From assembly GCF_002188635.1 (NCBI RefSeq), contig NZ_NINX01000039.1:62001-126000 (forward strand): DNA of 64,000 bases, in the 5' to 3' direction. Below are positions 1 to 8,007 of this stretch, piece after piece. The stretch is from Pigmentiphaga sp. NML030171 (GTDB lineage Bacteria; Pseudomonadota; Gammaproteobacteria; Burkholderiales; Burkholderiaceae_B). The notes under the pieces were generated by a model. It was given only the letters and a program-made list of their open reading frames with translations. It was not told the DNA's origin and made no database searches. The first letter of the stretch is position 1. Each line of letters starts with the position of its first letter. The translations under genes were made by a program, and so were the position numbers.

Positions 1-20
1 CGAAGCCAGGCCAGGATCAT
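1..20 (-). CDS. Possible 5' end of a gene downstream of alkB (partial)
   Basis: On the minus strand an ATG overlaps the TGA stop of alkB in an ATGA arrangement and reads M-I-L-A-W-L before the window ends. Such overlaps are frequent in this window and usually mark translationally coupled genes. Six codons are too few to identify a product, and the ATG could be accidental. Confidence 0.3.
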
Positions 21-667
21 CCCGCCTTCCTGAACGTGAAGTTGATGCGCTGGCTGCCCAGGACCGGATGCGGGACGTCGGACAGCGGCATCACGCCGTG
101 GTAGCGCAGGCGATCCGGGCCGCCCCAGACGGCGATGTCGCCGTGGTGGAGTCCGATCCGCGCCGGCTTGTCCGAACGACGGTGGCCGCCGAACAGGAAG
201 ATCGCCGGCATGCCCAGGGATACCGACACGATGGGGGCGTCGAGGTCGCGTTCGTTCTTGTCCTGGTGCAGCGACATCCGCGCGCCGGGCAGGTAACGGT
301 TGATCAGGCAGGCATCGGGTTCGAAGCGGGGAAAGCCGGCCGCCTCGGCCGCCTCCCGCGCCAGCGCGGCGAAGGCCTCCGGCATGGCGGGCCAGGGCAG
401 GCCGGTGGCGGGGTCGGTGCGCGAGTACCGGTAGCCGTGGCGGTCGGTCGTCCAGCCCAGCGTGCCGCAGTTGGTCAGCGCGACCGACATGGTGAAGCCG
501 CCGGGCGTCACCATGTGGCGAAACGGCGCGGCGTCCGTGACGCGGGCAATGGCGGGCAGCAGCTCGTCCACGCGGGGCAGCGCGAAGCCGCGCAGCAGGA
601 AGGCGCGCGGTCCCATGGGTTCGGGCTGGCCCGAGGTGGCGTCGGAGAAAAGATCGAATGTCTGCAT
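17..667 (-). CDS. alkB: AlkB, DNA oxidative demethylase
   Basis: The 216-residue protein has the same length as E. coli AlkB and matches it almost throughout. AlkB is a cytoplasmic 2-oxoglutarate/Fe(II) dioxygenase that removes methyl groups from 1-methyladenine and 3-methylcytosine in alkylated DNA. The Fe ligands are visible as H134-Q-D136 and H190, and the 2-oxoglutarate-binding arginines are R207 and R213 near the C-terminus. The substrate-lid motif MVTPGGFTMSV and the segment PDACLINRY are conserved. A decayed second 2OG oxygenase lies 9 bp upstream on the same strand, so the two probably once formed an operon. No ada gene is in the window. Confidence 0.96.
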   Translation of the reverse strand: MQTFDLFSDATSGQPEPMGPRAFLLRGFALPRVDELLPAIARVTDAAPFRHMVTPGGFTMSVALTNCGTLGWTTDRHGYRYSRTDPATGLPWPAMPEAFAALAREAAEAAGFPRFEPDACLINRYLPGARMSLHQDKNERDLDAPIVSVSLGMPAIFLFGGHRRSDKPARIGLHHGDIAVWGGPDRLRYHGVMPLSDVPHPVLGSQRINFTFRKAG

Positions 668-676
668 GGTCCTGCG

Positions 677-898
677 CTAGCGCGCGTCGTGGAAGATCAG
701 GCCCACGGTGTACCGCCTGCCGCTGTGGACGCGGCTGACGCCGTGGCGCATCGCCACCTTGCGCACGCCGCCGCGCCGGCCCGGTGCGGGGCGCTGGTTG
801 ACGGCGAACACCACCGCGTCACCCCGTTCGCCGTAGAGATCCTGGTGCAGGCAATTGTAGTCGCCGGCACCGTACGCCACGATTTGTCTGCGGCACGC
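677..898 (-). pseudogene. Remnant of a 2OG-Fe(II) oxygenase (prolyl-4-hydroxylase-like)
   Basis: About 73 codons read in frame to a TAG stop. They contain GDYNCLHQDLYGE, then without a break RGDAVVFAV and RHGVSRVHSG, and end TVGLIFHDA. From memory of the family, the HQD iron site and the RGDAVVFAV segment are separated by roughly 45 residues (PLQ...GGEF...R) that are missing here, and the N-terminal half before the HQD motif is also gone. It therefore looks like a gene with an internal in-frame deletion and a lost 5' end. It precedes alkB by 9 bp, the usual company of this oxygenase. The region upstream is now the 5' flank of the divergent mechanosensitive-channel gene. Confidence 0.72.
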
Positions 899-975
899 GT
901 GTGTTTTACCCTGTGGCGTCATGAGCGGGCGCAGGCCCCGCCTTTCACCTTCCTTTTCCTCCAGGAGACCCCCTA

Positions 976-3303
976 GTGGTTCGACTCGCGACGACAGCAT
1001 GCACACTTCCCCTGCAATCCCTCCGCGACGTCTCGTTGAGTCGCCGCAGGCTGTCCAAGCCCTGGTTGGCCCACTTCGCGTTCCTGATCCTGCTGCTGTT
1101 GGCGACACTGGGGTCCGCCCGTATCGCGATGGCTGCGCAAGCCGCCGTGGCGCCCACGCCAGCCGCGCTGGCGGACCTGCTCGAGAACCCCGACAGCCGC
1201 CAGGCGCTGATCGACCAGTTGCGGGCGCATGAACCCGGGACCGGCGCGAAGCAAGCCGGGGCGGCTGCCTCGGCTGCTGCGCCCGACCAGGCGTCCCCCA
1301 CGCTGCGTGAGCGGCTGGCAGACGGCACGCAGCGTTTCCTGTCCGGCCTGGTGGCCGACCTGGGGCAGGGCGCCGCGGACCTGCGGGCGATGGCCGAAGG
1401 CGACGGTCCTTCCATGGACAGCGACGAGGCGCGGGCATTGCAACCGCTGGCCATCTCGGTCGCGACGGCCATCGTCGCCTTCGTGCTGTTGCGGCTGGTG
1501 GCGCTGTGGATCTACCGGCGGATCGATGATTGGGTGGCGGGGCTGGGTTGGGACGCCACGGCGTCGTGGCCGGCCGATGCGCCCATCGGCATGCCGGTCC
1601 TGTACCGGCGCGCGGGCGCGATCGTCGGCGCGGTCATCATCGATGCGCTGGTGGTGGTGCTGGCCGCCGCCGCGGCATACGCGGCCGGGGTCCGCGGCGG
1701 ACCGGACGGTGTGGCGGTCGACCCGCTGGTGGCGGTGTTCCTGAAGGCCTTCCTGGCGGTCGAGATCACCAAGGTGCTCGTTCGCACCGTGTTCTCGACG
1801 CGCTATCCGCACCTGCGCCTGCTGCCGATGTCGAATGAGATGGCCCGCTACTGGAACCGGTGGCTGATCGTGCTGGTCATGGCGGCGGGCTACGGCACGA
1901 TGCTGGTCGATCCGGTTCTGGCGGCCGCGCTGTCGCCCGCGCTGGGCCGGCTGGCCACCCTGGTGATCATGCTGGGTGTCTACGTGTACGCGGTGGGCGT
2001 GATCTGGCGCAACCGCCTGCGTGTGCGCGAACGGCTGGAGCACAGCGGTTCGCGCCGGACGACTTTCCTGGGCACCTCGCCGCGTCTGCTGGCGCGCGTC
2101 TGGCACTGGCTGGGCATCGGGTACTTCACCGTGCTGCTGGTGGTCAGCCAGATCGATCCGGCCAATGCGCTGCCTTTCATGGTGGGCGCCACGCTCCAGA
2201 CCCTGCTGGCGACCGGCGTGGGCAGCCTGGCCGTCGTGTTGCTGAACGCGTTGCTGGCCAAGCCCATACGCGTCTCCGACGAATTGCGCGCGCGCCTGCC
2301 CATGCTGGAGAGCCGACTGAACTCCTATGTGCCCGCGACCATCCGTTTCGTGGGATGGGCGGTCCGCATCGTCGTGGTGCTGCTGGTGCTGGATGCGTGG
2401 CGCGCTTTCAACCTGTCGCGCTGGATCGCCTCGGACGCCGGCGCGGCGGCCATAGGCGTGGCGGTGAACGTGGCCATCGTACTGCTGGCGGCGGCGTTGG
2501 CGTGGACGGTGGTGGCCAGCGTCATCGAACACCGGCTGAACCTGCGCGAGGGCGGACGCATGCCCACCGCGCGCGAGAAGACCCTGTTGTCGCTGTTCCG
2601 CAATGCGGCGCTGATCGTGATCGTGACCATGACGGTCATGGTGGTGCTGTCGCAGATAGGCATAGACGTGGCGCCCCTGATCGCGGGTGCGGGCGTGGTC
2701 GGCCTGGCCGTGGGCTTCGGCGCGCAGAAGCTGGTGCAGGACATCATCACCGGCGTCTTTATCCAGCTCGAGAACGGCATGAACGAGAACGACGTCGTGC
2801 AGGTGGCCGGCGTTTTCGGCACGGTCGAGAAGATGACCATCCGCTCGGTGGGCATACGGACCCTGGACGGCGGCTACCACCTGGTGCCGTTCTCGTCGGT
2901 GGACGTGGTGTCCAACCACATGCGGGACTTTTCCTACCATCTGGGCGAGTACACGGTCGCCCACCGGGAAAGCGTCGACGATGCCATGCAACACCTGCGC
3001 AATGCCTTTGCGGAACTGATGACCGACGAGGCGCTGGCGCCGGAGATCCTGGAGGACATCAGCATCCCGGGCGTCACCGCCGTCAACGAGAAGGGCGTGA
3101 CCATACGCGTGCTGATCAAGACCCGGCCGGGCATGCAGTGGGCGGTGCAGCGCGCCTACAACCGCTTGGTGAAGCAGCACTTCAACGCCGCCGGCATCGA
3201 GTTGCCTTACCCGCACATGGTGGTCTATTTCGGGCAGGACAAGCAGGGCGAGGCGCCGCCGGTGCGAGTGGCCATGGAAGAGGGGCGGGCCGTGGCCGGC
3301 TGA
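976..3303 (+). CDS. MscS-family mechanosensitive channel, YbiO type
   Basis: The 775-residue inner-membrane protein has an N-terminal signal-like helix (about residues 30-50, ending AMAAQA), a periplasmic stretch to about 150, then roughly ten membrane segments. The last of these leads into the MscS pore and cytosolic beta domain. Diagnostic MscS segments are GLAVGFGAQKLVQDIITGVF and the following GTVEKMTIRSVGIR. The length and these motifs match E. coli YbiO (741 residues) rather than the short MscS. Such channels open under membrane tension and release solutes on hypo-osmotic shock. The start is GTG at 976 because AGGAGA (963-968) sits 7 nt upstream. It is transcribed away from alkB. Confidence 0.9.
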   Translation: MVRLATTACTLPLQSLRDVSLSRRRLSKPWLAHFAFLILLLLATLGSARIAMAAQAAVAPTPAALADLLENPDSRQALIDQLRAHEPGTGAKQAGAAASAAAPDQASPTLRERLADGTQRFLSGLVADLGQGAADLRAMAEGDGPSMDSDEARALQPLAISVATAIVAFVLLRLVALWIYRRIDDWVAGLGWDATASWPADAPIGMPVLYRRAGAIVGAVIIDALVVVLAAAAAYAAGVRGGPDGVAVDPLVAVFLKAFLAVEITKVLVRTVFSTRYPHLRLLPMSNEMARYWNRWLIVLVMAAGYGTMLVDPVLAAALSPALGRLATLVIMLGVYVYAVGVIWRNRLRVRERLEHSGSRRTTFLGTSPRLLARVWHWLGIGYFTVLLVVSQIDPANALPFMVGATLQTLLATGVGSLAVVLLNALLAKPIRVSDELRARLPMLESRLNSYVPATIRFVGWAVRIVVVLLVLDAWRAFNLSRWIASDAGAAAIGVAVNVAIVLLAAALAWTVVASVIEHRLNLREGGRMPTAREKTLLSLFRNAALIVIVTMTVMVVLSQIGIDVAPLIAGAGVVGLAVGFGAQKLVQDIITGVFIQLENGMNENDVVQVAGVFGTVEKMTIRSVGIRTLDGGYHLVPFSSVDVVSNHMRDFSYHLGEYTVAHRESVDDAMQHLRNAFAELMTDEALAPEILEDISIPGVTAVNEKGVTIRVLIKTRPGMQWAVQRAYNRLVKQHFNAAGIELPYPHMVVYFGQDKQGEAPPVRVAMEEGRAVAG

Positions 3304-3312
3304 TCCCGGCCT

Positions 3313-4530
3313 TCAACCCGCCAGCAGCCAGCCCCCCAGCGCCGCCAGCGCCACGACCATGACGGGCGGCACGCGGCCCAGGACCAGCAACCCGAAGGCG
3401 GCCAGCGCCAGCGCGAAGTCGGCGCGGCCGTGGATGGCGCTGGTCCATACCGGGTCGTACAGCGCCGCCAGCAGGATGCCGACCACGCCGGCGTTGACGC
3501 CGGCCAGCGCGGTCTGGATGCCGCGACGCTGGCGCAATTGTTCCCAGAAGGGCAAGGCGCCCGCCAATACCAGCAGCGCGGGCAGGAAGATCATGGCCAG
3601 CGCGGCCAGGCCGCCGGCCCAGCCGTGCAGCGGACCGCGGGCCACCGCGCCCAGGTAGGCGGCGAAAGTGAACAGCGGCCCGGGCACGGCCTGCGCCGCG
3701 CCGTAGCCAGCCAGGAAGTCCGCGTTGTCGACGAGGCCCGTGGGCACGACCGTGGCCTGCAGGAGTGGCAGCACCACGTGTCCGCCGCCGAAGACCAGCG
3801 CGCCGGCGCGATAGATACCCTCGAAGAACGCAACGAGCGAGGAGCCGCTGGCCGCGGCCCAGGCCGGCAGCGCCGCCAGCGGCAGGGCGAACAGCGCCAG
3901 GGCCGTGATGCCGGCCCGGCGGGAGATGGGGTAGGGATGGGGGCGTGCCGGAGCGGGGGCGGGCAGGTCCAACAGCCATCGGCCAAGCAGTCCGCAGGCC
4001 ACGATCGCGGCGACCTGTCCCGAGGCCGAGGGGACGGCCAGTGTCGCCAGCGCGGCCAGCATGGCCAGTCCCGCGCGTGTCCGGTCGGGACACAGCGACC
4101 TGGCCATGCCCCAGACCGCCTGCGCGACCACCGCCACGGCCACGACCTTCAGGCCGTGTACCCAGCCGGAGGCGGCCATGTCGCGGTATCCGGCCATGCC
4201 ATAGGCGAATAGGATCAGGACCAGGGCCGACGGCAACGTGAAGCCCAGCCACGCGGCCAGCAGGCCGGGCCAGCCGGCGCGCCGCAATCCCACCGCCATG
4301 CCGACCTGGCTGCTGGCGGGCCCGGGCAGGAATTGGCACAGGGCCACGAGGTCCGAGTAGCTGCGATCGTCCAGCCAGCGGCGGCGCTCCACGAACTCGG
4401 CACGGAAGTAGCCCAGGTGCGCGATCGGCCCGCCGAAGGACGTCAGTCCCAGCCGCAGGAAGACCAGGAATACCCGCCATGCGCCCTCGCGCGTATCGTC
4501 GTGTCCTGCCGGAGGCGCGTCGGTGGGCAT
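3313..4530 (-). CDS. chrA: Chromate transporter, ChrA family
   Basis: The 405-residue polytopic membrane protein is the long, two-domain form of the CHR family, which exports chromate from the cytoplasm. Each half carries the family signature: FLRLGLTSFGGPIAHLGYF and FLPGPASSQVGM in the first half, and AGALVFGGGHVVLPLL with AAQAVPGPLFTF in the second. The start chosen is the ATG at 4530. Longer readings run into the LysR gene upstream, whose stop lies only 5 bp before this ATG, so the two genes are probably cotranscribed. Whether the substrate is really chromate or sulfate cannot be told from sequence. Confidence 0.88.
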   Translation of the reverse strand: MPTDAPPAGHDDTREGAWRVFLVFLRLGLTSFGGPIAHLGYFRAEFVERRRWLDDRSYSDLVALCQFLPGPASSQVGMAVGLRRAGWPGLLAAWLGFTLPSALVLILFAYGMAGYRDMAASGWVHGLKVVAVAVVAQAVWGMARSLCPDRTRAGLAMLAALATLAVPSASGQVAAIVACGLLGRWLLDLPAPAPARPHPYPISRRAGITALALFALPLAALPAWAAASGSSLVAFFEGIYRAGALVFGGGHVVLPLLQATVVPTGLVDNADFLAGYGAAQAVPGPLFTFAAYLGAVARGPLHGWAGGLAALAMIFLPALLVLAGALPFWEQLRQRRGIQTALAGVNAGVVGILLAALYDPVWTSAIHGRADFALALAAFGLLVLGRVPPVMVVALAALGGWLLAG

Positions 4531-4535
4531 GGTGG

Positions 4536-5471
4536 TCAACGTGAGAAGGGTTTCCGGGAGGGCTTGGCGGCGCCTTCGTGCGCGCGAACGAAGTCGATGA
4601 AGGCCCGCAGGGGCGAGGGCAGGTGCCGGCGGCCGGAATAATAAAGGAACGGGCCGGAGAATGGGCGCCACCAGGACTTGAGCACGGGTTCCAGCGCGCC
4701 GCTGTCCAGGTCGGGCTGCAGCCAGTCCTCGAACAGGTGGATGATGCCCAGTCCGTCACGGGCGGCCTGGACCGCGAGTTCGATGCCGCTGCCCAGGCTG
4801 ACCAGCAGCGGCCCGGCGGGGTCCACGCGCAGGACTTCCCCCTTGCGCTCGTATTCCCAGGCGGGCATGGCGCCGCTGGCGAACTGGCCACGCAGGCAGA
4901 CGTGGCCGAGCAGGTCACGCGGATGCGCGGGGCGGCCGTGCGCGGCAAGATAGGCAGGCGAGGCGGCGGTGGCGAAGCGCTGCCAGCGCGGGCCGATGGG
5001 AATCGCGATCATGTCCTGTTCGAGCCGTTCGTCGTAGCGGATGCCGGCGTCGCAGCCGGCGGCCAGGAGATCGACGAAGCCGTCCTCGACCACGATTTCG
5101 AGCTTGATGTCGGGATAGGCTTGCAGGAAGGGCGTGACCAGGGGCGCGAGCACCAGCCGGGCGGCGCTGAGCGGAACGTTCAGCCGCAGGGTGCCGGCGG
5201 GCCGATCGCGGAATCCGTTGACGACGTCGAGTGCGGTTTCCACTTCGCCCAGCGCGGGCACCAGCCGTTCGACCAGGCGCGCGCCGGCCTCGGTCGGTGT
5301 CACGCTGCGAGTGGTGCGATGGAGCAGCCGGACGCCCAGCCGGCCCTCCAGTCTGCGTACCGCCTCGCTCAGGCTGGAAGCCGACGTGCCGCTGGCGCGC
5401 GCGCCTTCGCGAAAACCGCCGGCGCGAACCACGGCCAGAAAGGCGAACAGGTCTTGGAGCGGTGCTTGCAT
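4536..5471 (-). CDS. LysR-family transcriptional regulator
   Basis: The 311-residue protein has an N-terminal winged helix-turn-helix (residues about 1-60, with ASGTSASSLSEAVRRLEGRLG) followed by a periplasmic-binding-protein-like effector domain. It resembles the AaeR/CrgA-like group of LysR regulators. It is transcribed divergently from pdxI, with 100 bp between the two start codons, and is followed after 5 bp by chrA. By the usual LysR pattern it may control either neighbour and itself. The effector is unknown. Confidence 0.9.
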   Translation of the reverse strand: MQAPLQDLFAFLAVVRAGGFREGARASGTSASSLSEAVRRLEGRLGVRLLHRTTRSVTPTEAGARLVERLVPALGEVETALDVVNGFRDRPAGTLRLNVPLSAARLVLAPLVTPFLQAYPDIKLEIVVEDGFVDLLAAGCDAGIRYDERLEQDMIAIPIGPRWQRFATAASPAYLAAHGRPAHPRDLLGHVCLRGQFASGAMPAWEYERKGEVLRVDPAGPLLVSLGSGIELAVQAARDGLGIIHLFEDWLQPDLDSGALEPVLKSWWRPFSGPFLYYSGRRHLPSPLRAFIDFVRAHEGAAKPSRKPFSR

Positions 5472-5510
5472 TGTGCAGAATTTCGTACAGCCTGTGCCGA
5501 TTACACCAGA

Positions 5511-5539
5511 TTATCGATCGAAGTGGCCATGTCTATAGT
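5511..5539 (+). promoter_or_regulatory. Possible sigma70 promoter of pdxI
   Basis: TATAGT (5534-5539) is a good -10 hexamer. TTATCG lies 17 bp upstream as a poor -35, consistent with an activator-dependent promoter next to a divergent LysR gene. The call rests on spacing and the -10 only. Confidence 0.35.
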
Positions 5540-5571
5540 GTGATCCATCCATGTTTTTCCGGAGAAATACC

Positions 5572-6453
5572 GTGATCGATCTACAGCCAGCGGGCACTTT
5601 CGCCCTGGGAGACCGTACCGTGCGCCGCATGGGCTACGGCGCGATGCAACTGGCGGGGCCGGGCGTGTTCGGGCCGCCCAAGGATCGCGCCGCGGCGATT
5701 GCCGTGCTGCGCGCCGCGGTCGAGGCGGGCGTCGACCATCTCGATACCAGCGATTTCTACGGGCCCCACGTCACCAACCAGTTGATCCGCGAGGCCCTGC
5801 ATCCCTATCGGGGCCTGACCATCGTGACCAAGGTCGGAGCCGTGCGCGGGCCGGACGCCTCATGGAATCCGGCGCAGAGTCCCGGACAACTGACGCAGGC
5901 CGTGCACGACAATCTGCGCAATCTGGGGCTGGACGTGCTGGACGTGGTGAACCTGCGCATCATGGGTGACGTGCATGCGCCGTCCGAGGGATCGATCGAG
6001 GCGCCGTTCACCGCGCTGGCGCAATTGCAGCGGCAGGGGCTCATCCGCCATCTCGGCCTGAGCAACGCCACGCCCGCGCAGGTGGTCCAGGCCCAGCGCA
6101 TCGCCCCCATCGTGTGCGTGCAGAACCACTACAACCTGGCGCACCGTGCCGATGACGCGCTGATCGAGCAACTGGGCGCCCAGGGCATCGCCTACGTGCC
6201 GTTCTTTCCGCTGGGCGGCTTCTCGCCGCTGCAGTCGGAGATCCTGACCCGCGTGGCGACGCGGCTGGCGGCGACCCCCATGCAGGTGGCGCTGGCCTGG
6301 CTGCTGGCACGCGCACCCAACCTGTTGCTGATTCCGGGAACGTCGTCGCTGGCGCATCTGCGCGAGAACCTGGCGGCGGCCGCGCTGGCGCTGCCCGCCG
6401 ACGCGATCGCCGAGCTGGACCGCATCGCCGCGGAGGGCCAGGCCAAGCCCTAG
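5572..6453 (+). CDS. pdxI: Aldo/keto reductase, pyridoxal reductase PdxI (YdbC) type
   Basis: The 293-residue protein aligns closely with E. coli YdbC/PdxI, an NADPH-dependent pyridoxal 4-reductase of the aldo/keto reductase superfamily that works in vitamin B6 salvage. Near-identical segments include GYGAMQLAGPGVFGPP, HLDTSDFYGPHVTNQ and IPGTSSLAHLRENLAA. The catalytic Asp and Tyr lie in HLDTSDFYG and the catalytic Lys in VTKVG. GTG at 5572 is the better start because GGAG (5561-5564) sits 7 nt before it. The upstream in-frame ATG at 5551 has no ribosome site. The gene is divergent from a LysR regulator. The exact substrate in this organism is inferred. Confidence 0.85.
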   Translation: MIDLQPAGTFALGDRTVRRMGYGAMQLAGPGVFGPPKDRAAAIAVLRAAVEAGVDHLDTSDFYGPHVTNQLIREALHPYRGLTIVTKVGAVRGPDASWNPAQSPGQLTQAVHDNLRNLGLDVLDVVNLRIMGDVHAPSEGSIEAPFTALAQLQRQGLIRHLGLSNATPAQVVQAQRIAPIVCVQNHYNLAHRADDALIEQLGAQGIAYVPFFPLGGFSPLQSEILTRVATRLAATPMQVALAWLLARAPNLLLIPGTSSLAHLRENLAAAALALPADAIAELDRIAAEGQAKP

Positions 6454-6523
6454 CCGCGCGGGCGCGGCGGCGAAGATGCGTTATCGTCGGGGTGGATCCA
6501 TTCATGCCCCGACAAGCCCCCGC

Positions 6524-6982
6524 GTGAGAACCGATAGCCGCCTTTCCCGAATGCTGCACGTGCTGCTGCACATGGCCAGGGACGACCAGCCCGTGACGTC
6601 CGCCCAGATCGCCCGGATGCTGGGCACCAATGCCGCCGTGGTCCGCCGGACCATGGCGGGCCTGCGCAAGGCGGGCTATGTGCAGTCCGAGAAGGGCCAC
6701 CATGGCGGTTGGCGGCTGGATTGCGACCTGGCCGAGGTCACGCTGCTGGACATCCATCGCGCGGTGGGCGGGCCCAGGATTTTTGCGATCGGCGCCGACC
6801 ATGCCCATCCCGACTGCGCGGTCGAGCGCGTGGTCAACGCCGCGCTGGGCGACGCACTGGACGAGGCGCAAGCCTTGCTCGTCCGGCGCCTGGGAGCGGT
6901 GACGCTGGCGGACCTGGCCAGGGAGTTCGAGCAGATCTGCCGCACGGCGTCGTGGGGCCTGGCGGACCACCTCCAGCCTTGA
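6524..6982 (+). CDS. Rrf2-family transcriptional regulator (YwnA-like, no Fe-S cysteines)
   Basis: About 152 residues with an N-terminal winged helix-turn-helix (RTDSRLSRMLHVLLHM, then TSAQIARMLGTNAAVVRRTM) typical of Rrf2 regulators. The three clustered cysteines that hold an iron-sulfur cluster in IscR and NsrR are absent, as in the YwnA/CymR-like branch. The GTG at 6524 begins exactly where homologs begin, although no strong ribosome site is visible. An in-frame ATG at 6476 would add 16 unrelated residues. It lies directly upstream of a thioredoxin-reductase-like gene, a common pairing, and a palindrome at 7047-7067 is its likely target. Confidence 0.82.
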   Translation: MRTDSRLSRMLHVLLHMARDDQPVTSAQIARMLGTNAAVVRRTMAGLRKAGYVQSEKGHHGGWRLDCDLAEVTLLDIHRAVGGPRIFAIGADHAHPDCAVERVVNAALGDALDEAQALLVRRLGAVTLADLAREFEQICRTASWGLADHLQP

Positions 6983-7046
6983 ACATGCAGCGGTAGGGAA
7001 TGGCCTCGAGTGCCAAAGGGGTATCGGGGCCTTGCGGCGAATCGTT

Positions 7047-7067
7047 ATGTATCATTTAAAGGTACAT
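7047..7067. promoter_or_regulatory. Palindromic operator before the flavoprotein gene
   Basis: Arms ATGTATC (7047-7053) and GGTACAT (7061-7067) flank the AT-rich spacer ATTTAAA. Eight of ten base pairs around the centre are symmetric. It is the only AT-rich symmetrical element in the gap between the Rrf2 gene and the reductase, which makes it a natural binding site for that regulator. Confidence 0.55.
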
Positions 7068-7093
7068 GAATTGGACGAAGCAAGGAGAGCGGT

Positions 7094-7978
7094 ATGGATT
7101 ACGACGTGATCATCATCGGCGGAAGCTACGCCGGGCTTTCGGCGGGCCTGCAACTGGCCCGCGCCCGGCGCCGCGTGCTCGTGATCGATGCCGGCGAGCG
7201 CCGCAACCGGTATGCGCCGCTGTCCCATGGTTTCCTGACGCGCGACGGCGAGGCGGGCGCCGACATCGCCGCCATCGCCAGGGACCAGTTGCTCAGGTAC
7301 GAGACCGTGGAGTGGCTGGATGCCCGCGTGGACGCGGTGGCGCAGGCGGGCGCGGGGTTCGAGGTGTCGGTGGGGAAGCGGGTACGCACGGCGCAGCGCC
7401 TCGTGCTGGCGACGGGCGTGAAGGACGAACTGCCGGACCTGCCGGGCCTCGCGCAGCGTTGGGGTACCCATGTTTTCCATTGTCCGTACTGCCATGGCTA
7501 CGAACTGCAGCAGGGCCGCGTCGGCGTGCTGGCCTTGTCCGAGATGTCGATGCACCAGGCGATGATGCTGCCGGATTGGGGCGCGACCACGCTGTTCCTG
7601 AACGAGGCCTTCGAGCCCGATGCGCAGCAGCTGGCGCTGCTGGCCGGGCGCGGCGTGGCCATCGTGCGGGGACGGGTGGCGCGGCTGGAAGGCGAAGGCG
7701 TGGCGGTGGCCATGGAGGACGGCGTGGTCCATGCGCTGAACGGCCTGTTCATCGCGGCCCGGGTCCGGTCGTCGGAGCTGGCCGAGCAACTGGGCTGCGT
7801 GATGGAAGAGGGGCCGTGGGGCAGCACGATCAAGACCGATGGCACCAAGGCCACCAGCGTGCCCGGCGTGTTCGCGTGCGGCGACACGGGCAGGCCCGCC
7901 GGCTCGGTGGCGGCGGCGGTGGGCGATGGCGCGATGGCGGGCGCCGCGGCCCACCGCTCGCTGATGTTCGGGTTGTAG
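7094..7978 (+). CDS. NAD(P)/FAD-dependent oxidoreductase, thioredoxin-reductase-like
   Basis: The 294-residue flavoprotein has an N-terminal FAD-binding Rossmann motif (IIIGGSYAGLSAGLQLARA), a mid-protein HCPYCHGYE with a CxxC redox pair as in thioredoxin reductases, and a C-terminal FAD-site motif GVFACGDTGRP. It should use NAD(P)H to reduce a disulfide or small-molecule acceptor in the cytoplasm. True TrxB has CATC and a full NADPH motif, so this is a paralog of unknown partner. AAGGAGAG precedes the ATG by a normal distance. It is probably controlled by the adjacent Rrf2 regulator through the palindrome just upstream. Confidence 0.87.
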   Translation: MDYDVIIIGGSYAGLSAGLQLARARRRVLVIDAGERRNRYAPLSHGFLTRDGEAGADIAAIARDQLLRYETVEWLDARVDAVAQAGAGFEVSVGKRVRTAQRLVLATGVKDELPDLPGLAQRWGTHVFHCPYCHGYELQQGRVGVLALSEMSMHQAMMLPDWGATTLFLNEAFEPDAQQLALLAGRGVAIVRGRVARLEGEGVAVAMEDGVVHALNGLFIAARVRSSELAEQLGCVMEEGPWGSTIKTDGTKATSVPGVFACGDTGRPAGSVAAAVGDGAMAGAAAHRSLMFGL

Positions 7979-8007
7979 AAGAACGATCGGGCGGTCGGGC
8001 CTTGTTG

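Noticed and set aside
973-3216. A 747-codon open frame opposite the mechanosensitive channel
   Set aside because: It is an antisense shadow with His/Gln/Arg-rich low-complexity composition and no signal, domain or ribosome site.
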